The translations under genes were made by a program, and so were the position numbers. Of a stretch of 64,000 bases of DNA, positions 45,349 through 57,610 are shown in pieces (the first letter of the stretch is position 1; each line of letters opens with the position of its first letter). This stretch comes from Ailanthus altissimus (lineage: Eukaryota; Streptophyta; Magnoliopsida; Sapindales; Simaroubaceae): positions 9,441,501 through 9,505,500 of the forward strand of contig OX327693.1 of NCBI GenBank assembly GCA_946807835.1, written 5' to 3'. Below the pieces are notes generated by a model. That model was not told the DNA's origin. It did no database searches and saw only the letters and a program-made list of their open reading frames with translations.

Positions 45349-46630
45349 TGAGTAAATTTTAGATCCATAATTCGACTCCATTTTTCTTAATAATTATTTA
45401 TTTTTGAGTAATTTAAGAGCTTTTATGCATTAAATATTGTTGTTATGGGGTTAAATCAGGAGAATATGGAAAATGATGAAATTAAAGTAAATAAGGGAAA
45501 ATTGCTACAATAAATCATTATAGTAATGGTACACAGTAGTCATGAACAATGATTTGTTACAGTATTGTACTATAGTGACCACCACCTCGGCATCTAAAAA
45601 TAAATGCCCTAACATTGAATAGTGAATGCTTAAGCGTTTTGACAATTTTATAAATACCTTGTTTTGCATCCAAATAAAAAAAAATTCAGCCCCTAACCTA
45701 AACCTATATTGTGCAAAATCCAGAAATCATCCTCATCTTGTGCAAAATCAACATTTTAAGCTATTTTAGAAAGGGATAACATATTTAAGACCATTTGAGC
45801 TAATCTTTGGAAGATTCTACCATGGCCATGGATTGAGTGGAGGCACCATTGTCTTCATAAATTCAATTTGAGATTGGTTGTATCATATTTATTTATTATT
45901 ATTTAGCCATTAAACTCTTGTTATGTTGATTTAATTTCATTATCTAGGATTATAGTCTTGAACTCAATATGTGGACTTAATTGTAGGATTTGATTCCCAT
46001 TGTCATGAATTTAATTTGTATTATTCTTAATGCTTTTAATATGCTAGGAATGGTGATTAGATGATTATGGAACATTATAATAAACTTGAAAAAAGACATC
46101 CTATTGTTTAGACCTAGAGAAATTGATGTATGATTGTGGAGTAATATCTACAAGTTTCGATATAGGATATGAATATATCTATATAGCATGTACGGTCAAT
46201 ACAATTTATTCGTAATAAATTTTAATTTATTAGAATTACCATAGTTATATAAGAATTTGGTAGATTAAGGTATAATCACTTGACTATTGGAAAAGACTTA
46301 TGATGAAATACATGTTATGACCAATAATTAAATCGATAGATTAATAATAAGATAATGAATTAATATTGACGGATAACTATAATCATATATACTTTTCATA
46401 TAGTGATTGCACTTATACCACTTGCATAGTTAGGGTTGATTTGTAAAATTAGTAATTAATTTTAACATAAACAATCCAAATTTATCATTTGTTTGAATAA
46501 TTATAAGAAGACACAATTTTAGTACTTGGGTTTAGGATAATAACAATTCATCGTGGGTTTTACATTTAATTCATCACTCTATTACTTATTTCTGATAACG
46601 TGCATTTGTGCTTAACGTAGAAATCACACA
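45349..46630 (+). repeat. 3' LTR of the Athila-like element
   Basis: Starts TGAGTAAATTTTAGATCC and ends AAATCACACA. It contains the empty site TATGCTAGGAATGGTGATT for the MITE found in the 5' LTR. Confidence 0.9.
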
Positions 46631-47887
46631 ATAGTGCCTAGAGGTAGAGTTAGGAAGGAAGTTGGTTATTGTTCAAAAGAGACTGAATAAGGGCAAAAGA
46701 GAGTTATGGGGCGTAACTACCAAATAGAAGTATGAAGTAATGGGGGTTAACTTGTGGTAAAATAGAGTCTGTGGCTAGGCCTGCAAATCATAACACTAGC
46801 AAACAAACCTCAGCACACGATATTAATAGTGTGTTAAAAAAATCCTTAGTTATTGAAAATAAATCTAAGGCTAAGAATGCAACTGCTATGATAGTGGAGT
46901 TATACAAAAAGGAAATGATGTGATTTTGAAGTCGTCGAAGAGGGTAGATAATTCTTCTTGGAAGATAAATTAAGTTGAACCAATTGATGTTATCGTTGAG
47001 TCGGAGAAAAATAACCTTATGACCAATTTGAGCATGATATCAATGAATTTCAAGCCTTCAAATATGGAGATAGGTGTTTCGATTAAAGGAAAAGAAAATG
47101 TGGATGTTACTACCACTCCAAATCTGTCGGGGTTGGTTGGTGATGATCAGATGCTTATGGGCAAAAAAAAGGTCTAGGTTTCAAATGGCAATAGTGGAGA
47201 AAACAGTGACTTTGATTTTTTAGGATATTTTTTAAAAACTAGAGTTTGTCCCTTCAGACCGTGAGATAAATAGTAAAACATTGAGGCAACAATTCAGAAT
47301 TAGGAGTAAGAATTGTACTAAGGGCAGCCTAAGTAAGTCTCTATCCTCTGTTATAGGCTCAATACTAAATTCTCCTAAGAGTCATTGTAAAACCTTGCAA
47401 TTTAATTCTTCAATTTCCACTATAAGAAAGAAAAATAAGAATGGTAATTTATATATTTAGGTTTCTAAGAAATTGATAGAGTCATTTTCGGATGGTGACG
47501 TCAAGGATTCCTTTTATTTACTAGATGTAGTGTGTCTACTCTTTATAATTATTGACAGTTCCTACTAGGCATGACTGTCGGTCACCATGAATCTATTAAG
47601 CTAAAACTTTTAGGGTTTAGGCGATGGTCGAACGTTCCCAATTTTGCATGAGTACATGCAAGAATTTAAGCCCGACCTCATTTTTCTATGAAAACAATCG
47701 CTTGAAAAGACTAGATAGAAGTAATTTGGTGTAAGTTAGGGTTTGGGGGAAAGCTAGTGGTTGAGAGAATAGGTCTTAGTATTTGTGTTTATTTTGGTCG
47801 GATAATATTTCGATGAATTTGTTATTATACTCACGGTGCCATATTGATGTTATTATCATATCTTATGGTAATAAAATGTGGTAGTTT
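46631..47887 (+). pseudogene. LINE ORF1 end and ORF2 endonuclease start
   Basis: The first kilobase is the low-identity C-terminal part of ORF1, with no intact frame. From about 47575 the ORF2 endonuclease can be read: GLGDGRTFPILHEYMQEFKP, DLIFL, then SRCHIDVIIISYGNKMW*F. In L1 LINEs this is the start of the apurinic-type endonuclease (NxRGLG...KPD...F..ET). The frame is cut at the TSD AGTTT by solo LTR D and continues at 50227. Confidence 0.75.
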
Positions 47888-50226
47888 TGTGAGTGATTTT
47901 AAACCTAAGGTGCATACATGTGGGTTTGTGTCTATCATTCAAATATAACATACGTATCACATATATACATGCGCAGCGGATGAGCGGAATACAAATTATT
48001 TAATGATAAACACAAATAAACTTTACATGTTATCTCATAAATGTAAAATAGTTCAAGATTGAGAAATAATACCTTATTAAGCTTTTGGTATATTTGGTCG
48101 AATCGTAGTACCCGCCTTTAAAGCAACCCGTTCATAATTCTAGTTCCACAACATGGTGGGCTTGAGGAAGCTAGAATATCAGCTTTTCTAACAGGATTCA
48201 ACTCTTGAATTCTTGTTTCTACCTTGTAATATAGGTGACCAAAAATGGAAGAGGTGTTTTTGCTATCAGCCCTTTTAGAGAATTTCTAACATTTAGCTAT
48301 TCAAAAGTCTCTCTGCCATTCACTTAACCCCTTGCACGAATTTTTGATGATTAACTGAGCAATTAATTGCTCTTTTATTTGTTTATGATTATCTTTTATT
48401 TTCTCACCTAATGGTAACCATTATGTTTGTCATTTTGTTTATTATTATCTTTCATTTTCTCACCTAATGGCATCCATTATGTTTGCCATTAGTTTTTGTT
48501 TATTATTATTTTATAATAAACCAAATTAAAATAAAACAAAATAGAGTATCATTTAAATAAATTTAGCCTTAATCTAGGCCAAATGAGAAAACACTTTCTC
48601 ATCATTAAAAAACATCTTAAGGTATACCATTAACAAATGCCACCCATTTATACTTATCTTATCATTTAATAAATATTAAATAAATGATATAATCATATTA
48701 AATCATGGTAGAAACATATGCCTATTTAAATAAAAAGTTAATTGTTTGATTTCAATTTAAATAATAATATCATATATTATTATTATTATTTTATTCAATA
48801 AACATTTTAATGAATAAAATAATAATACTATTTGTCTAACAAATAAGTTCATTTTGGTAATTTCTAAATCAAACAATAATTGGCCCATATGTGCCATGTG
48901 TCAATATCTCATTAGTCAACAACTAATTGTTAACTAATTGATGTTCTTAACTCTTAAGTTTTGACACGCGCACGATCGGAGGGAAACCGAAGCAAATGTC
49001 CGGTCTGCTGGAATTTTCTAGATCGAACTATTCAATCCGTTACGCTACCCCAGTGCACAATGAGTACACTTCATATTGCGAGACTCTCTAGGTCCACTCT
49101 TGATTTGTCAAATAGAACTATTCTGTTAGTCCGAGATCGACGCCCCACGCATACGTCACGGATATTACAAATCAGTGCAGTAGACGATACAAGTTGAGGT
49201 CATAGCGCATACGTATAATCCTTCCGCCGATCATATCCTGGAAGAGCAGGGATATAGGTCATTACCGTTAAATCCTTATATGCACATTCGTGAACTTATC
49301 TCCAGACACGTATCTTAATAAATAATATATGCAAATACTTTTACAATATTGTTTAACCCTGTAGGAAACTCTTTTCCTGGGTTTGTTGGTTATGGCCATA
49401 AGACTTTCTAAGATACAGTTTTTGAGCATTTGGATATATATAACTCATTCATGTGAGTTGACGGATTCCATATCTGTACACACCAGACTCCATAAGCATC
49501 AGACCATACCTAACGACACTCAACGGTCACACCGTGAAAGGTCTGTAACATATGTAGAACCAAAGTATGATGGATCATTTACAAGCCTACCGTGGTAACC
49601 AGGTCAAAGGACCACATATACTACTCAACTCGAGAGGACATTCCATTGACGGCTTCATGGGATGTCTATTAGGGTCCTCGTTGAGTCTGCTCCATATTCA
49701 GTCCTCATTGAACACTTGTATGCTATACAAACTTTCAGTAAGCCCATGGTCAACTAAGAATAACCATCTAGATCATTTAGGTATAGTATACATTGGTCTA
49801 TAAAAAAATGATTCCACCGTCAGACCTGCATCGGTGAATTAAGAGCAGGAACATATAATTTGAGAATAGATTTGCATAATAACATTTCTTAGCCCCTATT
49901 GCAACTCTTGCAACTATGTTATTACTAATGTATTCTCAGGTCTTTGTACCTCACAAATAAGATTCTAACACTTAGACTTCACTGATTAATATAACATGCT
50001 AGCTCTTTAGCATTTATAATTTTCTATGATGTTAACTCTTGGCATTGATCTAAATGTTTTTAGACCAAATCAGAACTCCTTCAGATCATATAATATTTGT
50101 AGAGTCACAAGCTTTGAACCATTTAATAATAGTAATTAGCAATTTAACAAATAATAAACTGTATAAATATTACAAGATAAAATATTCATACAACAATAGA
50201 ATGGCACGTGAGCACAAATCTCAACA
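47888..50226 (-). mobile_element. Solo LTR, 2.2-kb family copy D
   Basis: The 2339-bp segment starts TGTGAGTGATTTTAAACC and ends CAAATCTCAACA, with a perfect 5-bp TSD AGTTT (47883-47887, 50227-50231). It is the closest relative of copy A by eye and has the same orientation. It contains a 56-bp internal tandem duplication with TTCTCACCTAATGG at 48401 and 48457. ORFs inside it are not protein-coding. Confidence 0.92.
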
Positions 50227-51690
50227 AGTTTATTGGTGTTTATAGGCATCTTAATAGTGTCCAAAAAAAGCACACATGGACGTTGTTAAGGCGGTTGAGA
50301 ACTTTATCACCTCTCCTTTAGTTGTGTGGGGTGAGATTTTAACAAAATTATGGGTAATAATAAGAAGAAAGATAGTGTTCCTTGATCTTTTACTCAAATG
50401 AATAATTTCCAGAATGTTTTGGATGATTGCAGTTTGGTAGAATTAGGGTTTTCACGTCTGAATTTTACTTGGGTGAATGATTGAGATGATGTTGAGTTTA
50501 TCCAAAAGTGAATTAATAGAATGGTTAGATCCTCTAAATGGCTGATATATTTCCTAACTCTTCTATTAATCGTCTAAGGTTTTAAGGTTCTGATCACAGA
50601 CCACTCTTTATGACTATTCACGAGAACTTGATATCTAATCAGATTCATTGCCATCATCGCTTTCACTTTGAAGAAGGGTGGGTAGATGAGGATGAATGTC
50701 AGGAAATTATTATTTCTCATTAGTTATCTCTAACAACGGATAATTCAGTCTTGAACATAAGAGGTAATATCAATAGATGTGGCATAACCCTCAACGATTG
50801 GAATTTGAATCATTTTCGGTTCTTACAGAAACATATCAAAGAAAAGAAGCGAGAGTTGGATGCTTTTCAAAATGTGATCTCAAGTGTAAATGCAAAAGGT
50901 CCAATTGGTGGAGAAATCTTTAAATGCATTACTTCACAAATTAGAGATTTATTGGAAGCAGCGATCAAAGGATTAATTGGCTTAAGCATGGCAACAAGAA
51001 TACAACGTTTTTCCATTTTCTAGCATTGAAAAAGCATGCTAAAAATCATATCTTGGGTTTATTGAATGCTCACGATCAATGTTGGAGCAAAACAGAGGAG
51101 ATCTAAGTTATTATTAATGGTTAGTTTTTTTATATATTCTATTCGTCAGAGCCTTTTAGCACAGATATCGTTGCAATTACTTGTAAAGTTAATTATAAAA
51201 TTTCATATTTAGATCGTACTGGTTTGGAGGCCTCGAATAGTGCGGCAGAAGCTTACAAGGTAATATTTCAGATGTCTGCTACAAAGGCTTCAGGGAAGGA
51301 TGGGATGTTTGGCATCTTTTATCAAATTTTTTGGTTTACAATTGGTACCATTGTAACTCATACATGTCTTTAGGTGTTGAATAGGAAGTATATCTAGTGG
51401 CACTAAATAGTACATTCATCACTTTATTGCCCAAGATTGATAAGCCTAAGCATATAAGTGATTACAACCCGATAAGTTTGTATAATTTTTCCTATAAAAG
51501 TATTTCCAAAGTGCTTACAAATAGGTTGAAGATAGTTCTTCAGTCAACTATTAGTTATAGCTAGAACGCTTTCATTCTGGGATGATCTATCACAGATATT
51601 GTGATTATTAGTTTTGAATGCATGAATGTCCTGAAGAAGAATGGTTGATATGGTGAAAGCTTATGATAAAGTGGAATAGGGGTTGTGTGA
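50227..51690 (+). pseudogene. LINE ORF2, endonuclease end and reverse transcriptase start
   Basis: It continues the frame broken at 47887: IGVYRHLNSVQKKHTWTLLR, FQNVLDDCSLVELGFSRLNF, TWVND, DHSL, then FHFEEGWVDEDECQ-like text, LNDWNLNHFRFLQKHIKEKK (50751-51023). The RT entry follows: KASGKDGM, FITLLPKIDKPKHISDYNPI, SLYNFSYKSISKVLTNRLK, then SITDIVIISFECMNVLKKNG, and AYDKVE. The polymerase catalytic FADD region and 3' end are absent, so the LINE is truncated. Stops and frameshifts are frequent. Confidence 0.85.
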
Positions 51691-52785
51691 GAATATTGAT
51701 TAAAAATTATCGGGATATGATTTGGAGATCAAGCCAAATGCGTAGGGTACGCGAGGATTAAAGACGGACATGAAAAAAGGCGAAAAAATAAAAAAAATGG
51801 CATACCAATTAATATCCCTAGCTAACTTCTTATCTATACATGCATTAAACTACCCTTAAGTGATTACCTTAATTATATTAGTCTCACAACTTAATAAAAT
51901 CAAAGACTATGCCTTTCAATTCTAACATATGGGTTAAACTTTTCCAAGCATATAACCCATAAGTCTAAATAATCTAATAAATTTTTCAATCTAATTAGAA
52001 GCATAAAACTTAGAAAAGCATAAATGAAAAACACAAGATATAGTCACTAATCAACTAAATACATTAAAATATAGTACTTAGTAGAGTTACATTAAGCTTA
52101 AGAACTTAAAATTTAGCTATCTATAGCCAAATGCACAATAGTCCAAGAGTTCATAAAAGTAATCATGGTCAATACAACACAAATTACAAAAATAAACTTG
52201 AAACTAAAGTAAATGAAATGGGATGAAAGTGATAAACTATTAGGAGAAGCTTTTTGGGACCTTTAATCTTTAAGGGTATTCAAGATTTTAAGTCTAATGT
52301 GTTTTCACTAGGAACTCTTAATCTTTTCTCAAATTTTCGTGCTCTCTCTTTGATGATAAATGAGGCTTTTAATATTATTTTTATAGGCTTCAAAATTAGG
52401 TCACAAAGTAAAAATTGAAATTTGAGTGCTGATAGCACTTAGGCACTAGAATTTAATGCTAAACGCGAAGCTTTTTACCTAAAGAGTATCAATTTGGCAT
52501 ATGGATGCCAATTTGTGGCGCCTAGGTGCCAATTTTGAGTGCCCATGCATGAACACTGTAGCAAAAATATTGTTCTTTAGCATTGCAGTATGTTACTGTA
52601 GCAATCCATTGTAGCATATTTGGTTTTTTTTTTGTTTTCGTTGAATTTTCATTCCAAATAGTTTAATTAACTTGAAACCTATAAAATAACATTAATACAT
52701 ATAGAAAGCCACATATTTGCGTCCAAATAAGATATTATCAAATTAAGAGTGGTATAACATCATTTATAAGATGCACTTATCAGCT
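51691..52785 (-). other. Probable old LTR fragment
   Basis: It lies between the LINE break and the next Gypsy pol. Read on the minus strand it begins TGATAAGTGCATCTTATAAA, a common start for Athila/Tat-family LTRs. The other end and a TSD are not clear. No ORF is supportable. Confidence 0.4.
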
Positions 52786-54127
52786 GAATATAGATCTTAA
52801 CCATAAACTAGTAAAAAAAAAAAGGATACTTTTTAATTAAGAAAGATATGAGGCCATAGAAGTAGAGGTGACACGCTACTCAGTACCTATTTCATCCGTG
52901 AGGCTCACTACCCAGAGTGGGTTTCCAATGTTATACTTGTAAAGAAAGAAAATTAGAAGTGGTGTATGTGTGTAGACTTCACCAACCTTAATAAGACCTA
53001 CCTTAAAGATAGCTTCCCCTTACCTCAAATTAATTAGTTGGTTGATGCGACCTCAGAGCATGAGCTTTTAAGCTTTATGGACATATTCTCAAGCTATAAC
53101 CAGATCTAGATGTATAGCCATGACGAGGAGAAAATTGCCTTTATCCCCAACAAAGGCATAAAAATAAACTTTTTAAAGATCAAATTAAAAAGACTATAGA
53201 GGTCTACATAGATGGATGATCACTAAGTTAGTACTCGCTATATCATGTGTTAGTCTTGATAGAAATGTTTGAGGTGTTGAGGAGGCATAATATGAAGTTG
53301 AACCTAAACAAGTGTGCCTTTGGTGTCACTAAGGGCAAGTTCCTTGGCTTCATTGTGTAGCAGAGAGGGCTTAAAGTGAACTAGAAGAAGATTAGATCAA
53401 TAAGAGAAATGAAGACACCTAAAATAGTCATAGATGTACAGAGCTTGGTAGGAAGGGTAGTCGCACTAAATATGCTTATCTTCAAGGCCGCCGATCTCTT
53501 CCAGCCTTTCTTTAAAGCCTTAAAGATAGGAAAGGACATGGTTTGGACTCCTGAATGTACGAAGCTTTTGAAAATTTGAAGCAATATTTGGAGAAGCCTC
53601 CCTTGCTCATTAATCCATGACCTAATGATGTACTTCTCTTATACCTAGCTATGTTCGAGAATTCCACCAGTTTAGTGCTAATAAGGAAAGAGACTGATAG
53701 AACTCAGAGGCTAATTTACTATGTCAATAAAGCTTTGGTGAATGCCAAGATTATAAATAAACCAATTGAGAAGTACGTGCTAGCCTTGGTTGCGGCAGTT
53801 AAGAAGCTGTGCCATTACTTCCCAGTTTATACAATCGTAATGCTAACCAACTTACCATTAAGGAAATTTCTCCATAAGATAAATGTGTCAAGCTGACTCA
53901 TAAGATGGTCATACAAGTTGAGCGAGTTTAACATCACTTACAAGTAATGCCTATCTATTAAAGCACAAATCATTGTTAACTCTGTTACAGAGGTCACTGC
54001 AAGCCAGAAAAGAGAGAAGGAAGAGAAGTGTAACCTTAGCCTACAGCAAACAATGACTCCCTAGATTGTACATAGAGACGGGGCCTTGAATGCTTAGGGA
54101 AGTGGAGCTGGAACCATAATAATTAGC
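52786..54127 (+). pseudogene. Tat-like Gypsy RT and RNase H, first part
   Basis: The plus strand reads QLNIDLNHKL at the left edge, then PISSVRLTTQSGFPMLYL-type decayed RT entry, EVYIDG (YIDD box altered), FEVLRRHNMKLNLNKCAFGV, KGKFLGFIV*QRGLKVN, VIDVQSLVGRVVALN, then DMVWTPECTKLL, and the RNase H side TQRLIYYVNKALVNAKIINK and FPVYTIVMLTNLPLRKFL (53651-53896). This is the plant Tat-lineage pol. The protease and gag side is missing to the left. It is interrupted at 54127 by a solo LTR and continues at 55529. Confidence 0.85.
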
Positions 54128-55528
54128 TGATAATGATTTATATAGACTATTATTTCTATCTTATCAAACTTAGATTTTGCTTTAAATTAAAAAATATTTG
54201 ACTATTTATTGAGTTTATTATTAAATTATAAGTTTTCAACACTACCCAATAGAGATACTATAGTGTCATGGTGCTCTGTACCTACCGCTGCAGTGCCCAA
54301 ACAAGAGGAAGATGGGTTATTTCCTAAGTTTGAGCACTACGGTGCCCAAGGCAGAGACTAGAGCACCGCGACACCTATAAAGAAAAATGTCATCAACATT
54401 TTTTAGGTTTGAGCACTGTGATGCCCACTAACCAGCACCGCAATGCCTATGTGACTTAAGACCCCAATTTTTAAAACTCCTATTACAACTTGGATTCAAA
54501 GCTATACGACCTTAAGGTTATGAAGATCTATAAAAAAACTATTTTTCACAGCCAATAGGGAAGGTAACATAAAAAAATATCAGAGCAATAGAGAAAACAA
54601 AAGAAAACACAAAACAAAAGATTAAAGTAAAGATTGAAGATTGAAGATCAAGACTTATGCATTAACCAAGAGAGAGAGAGAAAGAGAGAGAAATAATTCA
54701 GGGCGTTGTCTTGTTTAATTTTTGATCTCCTTTTATTGTTATGATCTTGTTCATGATATCTTTTATTGTTTACTTTCATACTATTAGATTCATTGTGAAC
54801 TAAATTCTTTTGATCTAGGGTTAGATTTTTTAACATAATATATATTTGGATGTTATTAATTTTCTTAGTTATTTAACTCAATAAATTAGATTGATTCATT
54901 ATATCTTTTTTTTTTTTTAATATCTAGCTAGTATAATGATTGTTCAAGGAACTATAATGAACTCGAAAGAGGAACTTATATATTTTTAGCCTAAGATAGT
55001 TTGATACATCATCATAGGGTAACAATTATGAGTTCCATATAGTATAAACATATACTTAGATGGCATGTATGATATTATTAAACTTATTTTTAATGAGTTT
55101 CATACTATTCTGATTACTATAGACATATAGGTAATTGTTAGGATGAGATATAGTTATCTGACCATTGACAGAGGCTTATAACGATATTCATGATCTAACC
55201 ATATATTTATTATCGAGGGATTAACTGAGAGATTAATAGATTCAATGACATATTAAGGGATAAGTCAAAATCCTAGATTCCTTTTACACTAGTGAATTTA
55301 ACTCTTGTTTACTTTTTGATTAAGATTAGATTTACTTTCTTAAATTTAGATAAATTAGAGAACATTCATCTTTAGATTTTGTCTAAATAAAAGTTAAGTA
55401 GGATTAATTATAGTACTTGATTAAAGAATTAGATTAACTAAGTCTCTGTGGGATCAATACTTGGACTCAAATATTATATTACTTGATACGATAGCGTGCA
55501 CTTGTGCTTAACTAGAAAACGCACAACA
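54128..55528 (+). mobile_element. Solo LTR with TSD TTAGC
   Basis: The 1401-bp segment starts TGATAATGATTTATATAGAC and ends GAAAACGCACAACA, flanked by exact TTAGC repeats (54123-54127 and 55529-55533). Its 3' end (TCTGTGGGATCAATACTTGG, ACGATAGCGTGCACTTGTGC) resembles the end of the Athila-like LTR at 41450-41516, so it is a related family. It splits the pol frame between GAGTIII and the RNase H continuation. Confidence 0.93.
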
Positions 55529-56172
55529 TTAGCTCTAAAAGAGTAGAGGTGAGCTACGTCTTGAAGTTCAGCTTCAAGGTGTCGAATAATGAGGCTGAGT
55601 ATAAGTCTATGATCACAGGAAAAAAAATGGCTAAGGCCTTAAGAGCTAAACAACTAATGATAAAATGTGGTTCATAATTGGTAGTCAATTAGATCAATAA
55701 CGAGTATCAGGCTAAAAAAGAAAATATGCAAACCTATTTGAAGAAGGCCTAAAAGCTAACCAGTACATTTGAAGAGATTTACATTGAACAAATGCTTAGA
55801 GAGAAGAATTATAAAATTGATCTGTTAGCCAATTAGGCCTCCACTAGTACCATGAAGTTTCCTAAAAGAGTATTGGTGAAGATCATGCTTGAATAAAAAA
55901 TTCATGCTATTGAACCTATAAAAGTTAACTTAGTCGATAGTAAGCTCTATTGGGTGGATCTCATCATTCAACACCTAGAGGACAGAGTCACCCTTAAGGA
56001 CACGACTCAAGCCAAAAGGCTGAGTTATCAAACAGTAGGGTACTCATTGATTGATGGAGTACTTTATAAGATAAGAGCATCCTAGCCCTATTTGAGGTGT
56101 CTGCAACCTTAAGAGTGGTATTATGTGCTCAGGGAAATGCATGAAGGAATGTGCGAGAATTATAAAGAAGGC
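55529..56172 (+). pseudogene. Tat-like Gypsy RNase H, second part
   Basis: The frame resumes with LEVSYVLKFSFKVSNNEAEY, MAKALRAKQLMIKCGS*LVV, then NEYQAKKENMQTYLKKA*KL, matching the archaeal-type RNase H of Tat elements (NNEAEYEAL...L...DSQLVV). It ends with the integrase linker LREMHEGMCENYKEG, where a second solo LTR is inserted. Confidence 0.85.
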
Positions 56173-57610
56173 TGACACATCCAGAATATAGGAGTTATTC
56201 CCAAGTGCAGGATTGTCGAAGTAATAAATAACCCGATGAGAACGAGGTCGATCTACAGGGAAGTAGAATTAAAATTATAAATTATAAACACTTTAAAAAT
56301 AATTAATGCAGTATAAGATGTTTGCAAATATTATTTCAATTAACCAATTCAAATAAAAAGTTAAGGTTACGGGGATTCACTCTTGGCATAAGAAGTAAGA
56401 ATATATTTAACTTTTTATTTTTTTATAACTCAATTGGAATCCTCACACAAATGAGGTTCCAACCGGAAAATATAGCAATTAAATTTCATCATCATTTATA
56501 TATTGATTAGTATTTATTTCTTTCAATTATTATACACCAAATCTTATAAATAGGTTCAAGTATTTATTATGCCAATCTTTATATTTGTCTACAATAAATC
56601 AAGACTCCCACTTTACAAGAAAGGTTATATACACCAAATCTTGTAAATGGTTTCAAGAATTTATTGTGTCAAGTATTAAGTTTATCAATAATAAATCAAG
56701 AATCACCACTTTAGAAGAAAGGGTATTAATTCTACAAATAAAATAAATACATTATATATAAGTTTGCATAACTTAAAAATGAAGCATTAAATTCATGAAT
56801 AAATATTAAACATATCTTATTACCTTGCCAAGAGCTTCACCCTTTCACCTTAGCTTAAAAAAAATTATTTGGACATAATAAAACTAAATGAAAAGAAAAG
56901 AAATGGAAGAAGAAATAACATGACTTAATAGTAAACAAGAGAAATAATAGTACAAGGAAATGGATACAAAGGAAAAGTATTTTGAACTAAATTCTAACTT
57001 TCTAATTATATCCTTTAGGCATAAACAAGCCACCTATTTATAGAAAAACATGGATAAATCGAGATAAATTTGGAGGGAACCACTTGGTTGATGAAAGTCA
57101 AGAATGGTGGCAAGATAATTTACATTCATTATCACTAGGGCACCCACTTGATTATCCAATTTGGAATTGATGTGATCCGAATTAGCTGTCACTCAAAACA
57201 TAAAAGTTGTAGATAAGTCTCTTATCTTTCCAAATTGAGTGATCGTATACGTATTAGATACGTGTTTCTATAGTTATGAGCCAAATACTGATAACTGTTC
57301 AAACTGGGCCTGTACTGCAGATCAATTCTGTTCTAGGACAATTTTCACCCTCTAAACACTCGAATTTCCAATACTTTGTGAAATACAATATATTAGCCCA
57401 TTGAGTCAGCTCTGCATAGGATTAAGAATTACCTCAATTGGATCTTTAGGTAGAAAGTTATTCCCATTTTACCGAACCTACCACAAAACAGTTATAAGAT
57501 AATTAAGTACAATATTATAAATATACTTAAGTTAAGAAAATTAAATACACTAGTAATACAAAAAAATCATGTAAAACTCTTATTAAATGTGTAATTTCAA
57601 GTGTTCATCA
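56173..57610 (-). mobile_element. Solo LTR with TSD AAGGC
   Basis: The 1438-bp segment starts TGACACATCCAGAATATAGG and ends AAGTGTTCATCA, flanked by exact AAGGC repeats (56168-56172, 57611-57615). The left end is the reverse complement of a typical LTR 3' end (GTAGATCGACC ... TTATTACTTCGACAATCCTG CACTTGG), so it lies on the minus strand. It contains a CAAATCTT[A/G]TAAA[T]-type internal near-duplication at about 56547 and 56635. Confidence 0.92.

Larger units (their letters stand above)
39776..46630 (+). mobile_element. Athila/Tat-like LTR element with gag but no pol
   Basis: Two LTRs start TGAGTAAATTTT and end ...AAAT[T/C]ACACA: 39776-41516 (about 1.3 kb without the MITE) and 45349-46630. 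Behind the 5' LTR is a primer-binding-like TTTTTAGCACCGTTGCTAG, close to the TGGCGCCGTTGCC seen in Athila/Tat elements. A gag remnant follows (41958-42860). No RT, RNase H or integrase was found in the 3.8-kb interior, so the copy is non-autonomous. Stops in gag show decay. The flanks (CTTAA left, ATAGT right) do not match, so the TSD is lost or a flank was deleted. It interrupts the LINE. Confidence 0.85.

Noticed and set aside
48961..50245. Several ORFs inside 47888-50226
   Set aside because: The same sequence recurs in four other LTR copies without frame conservation, so these are chance ORFs.
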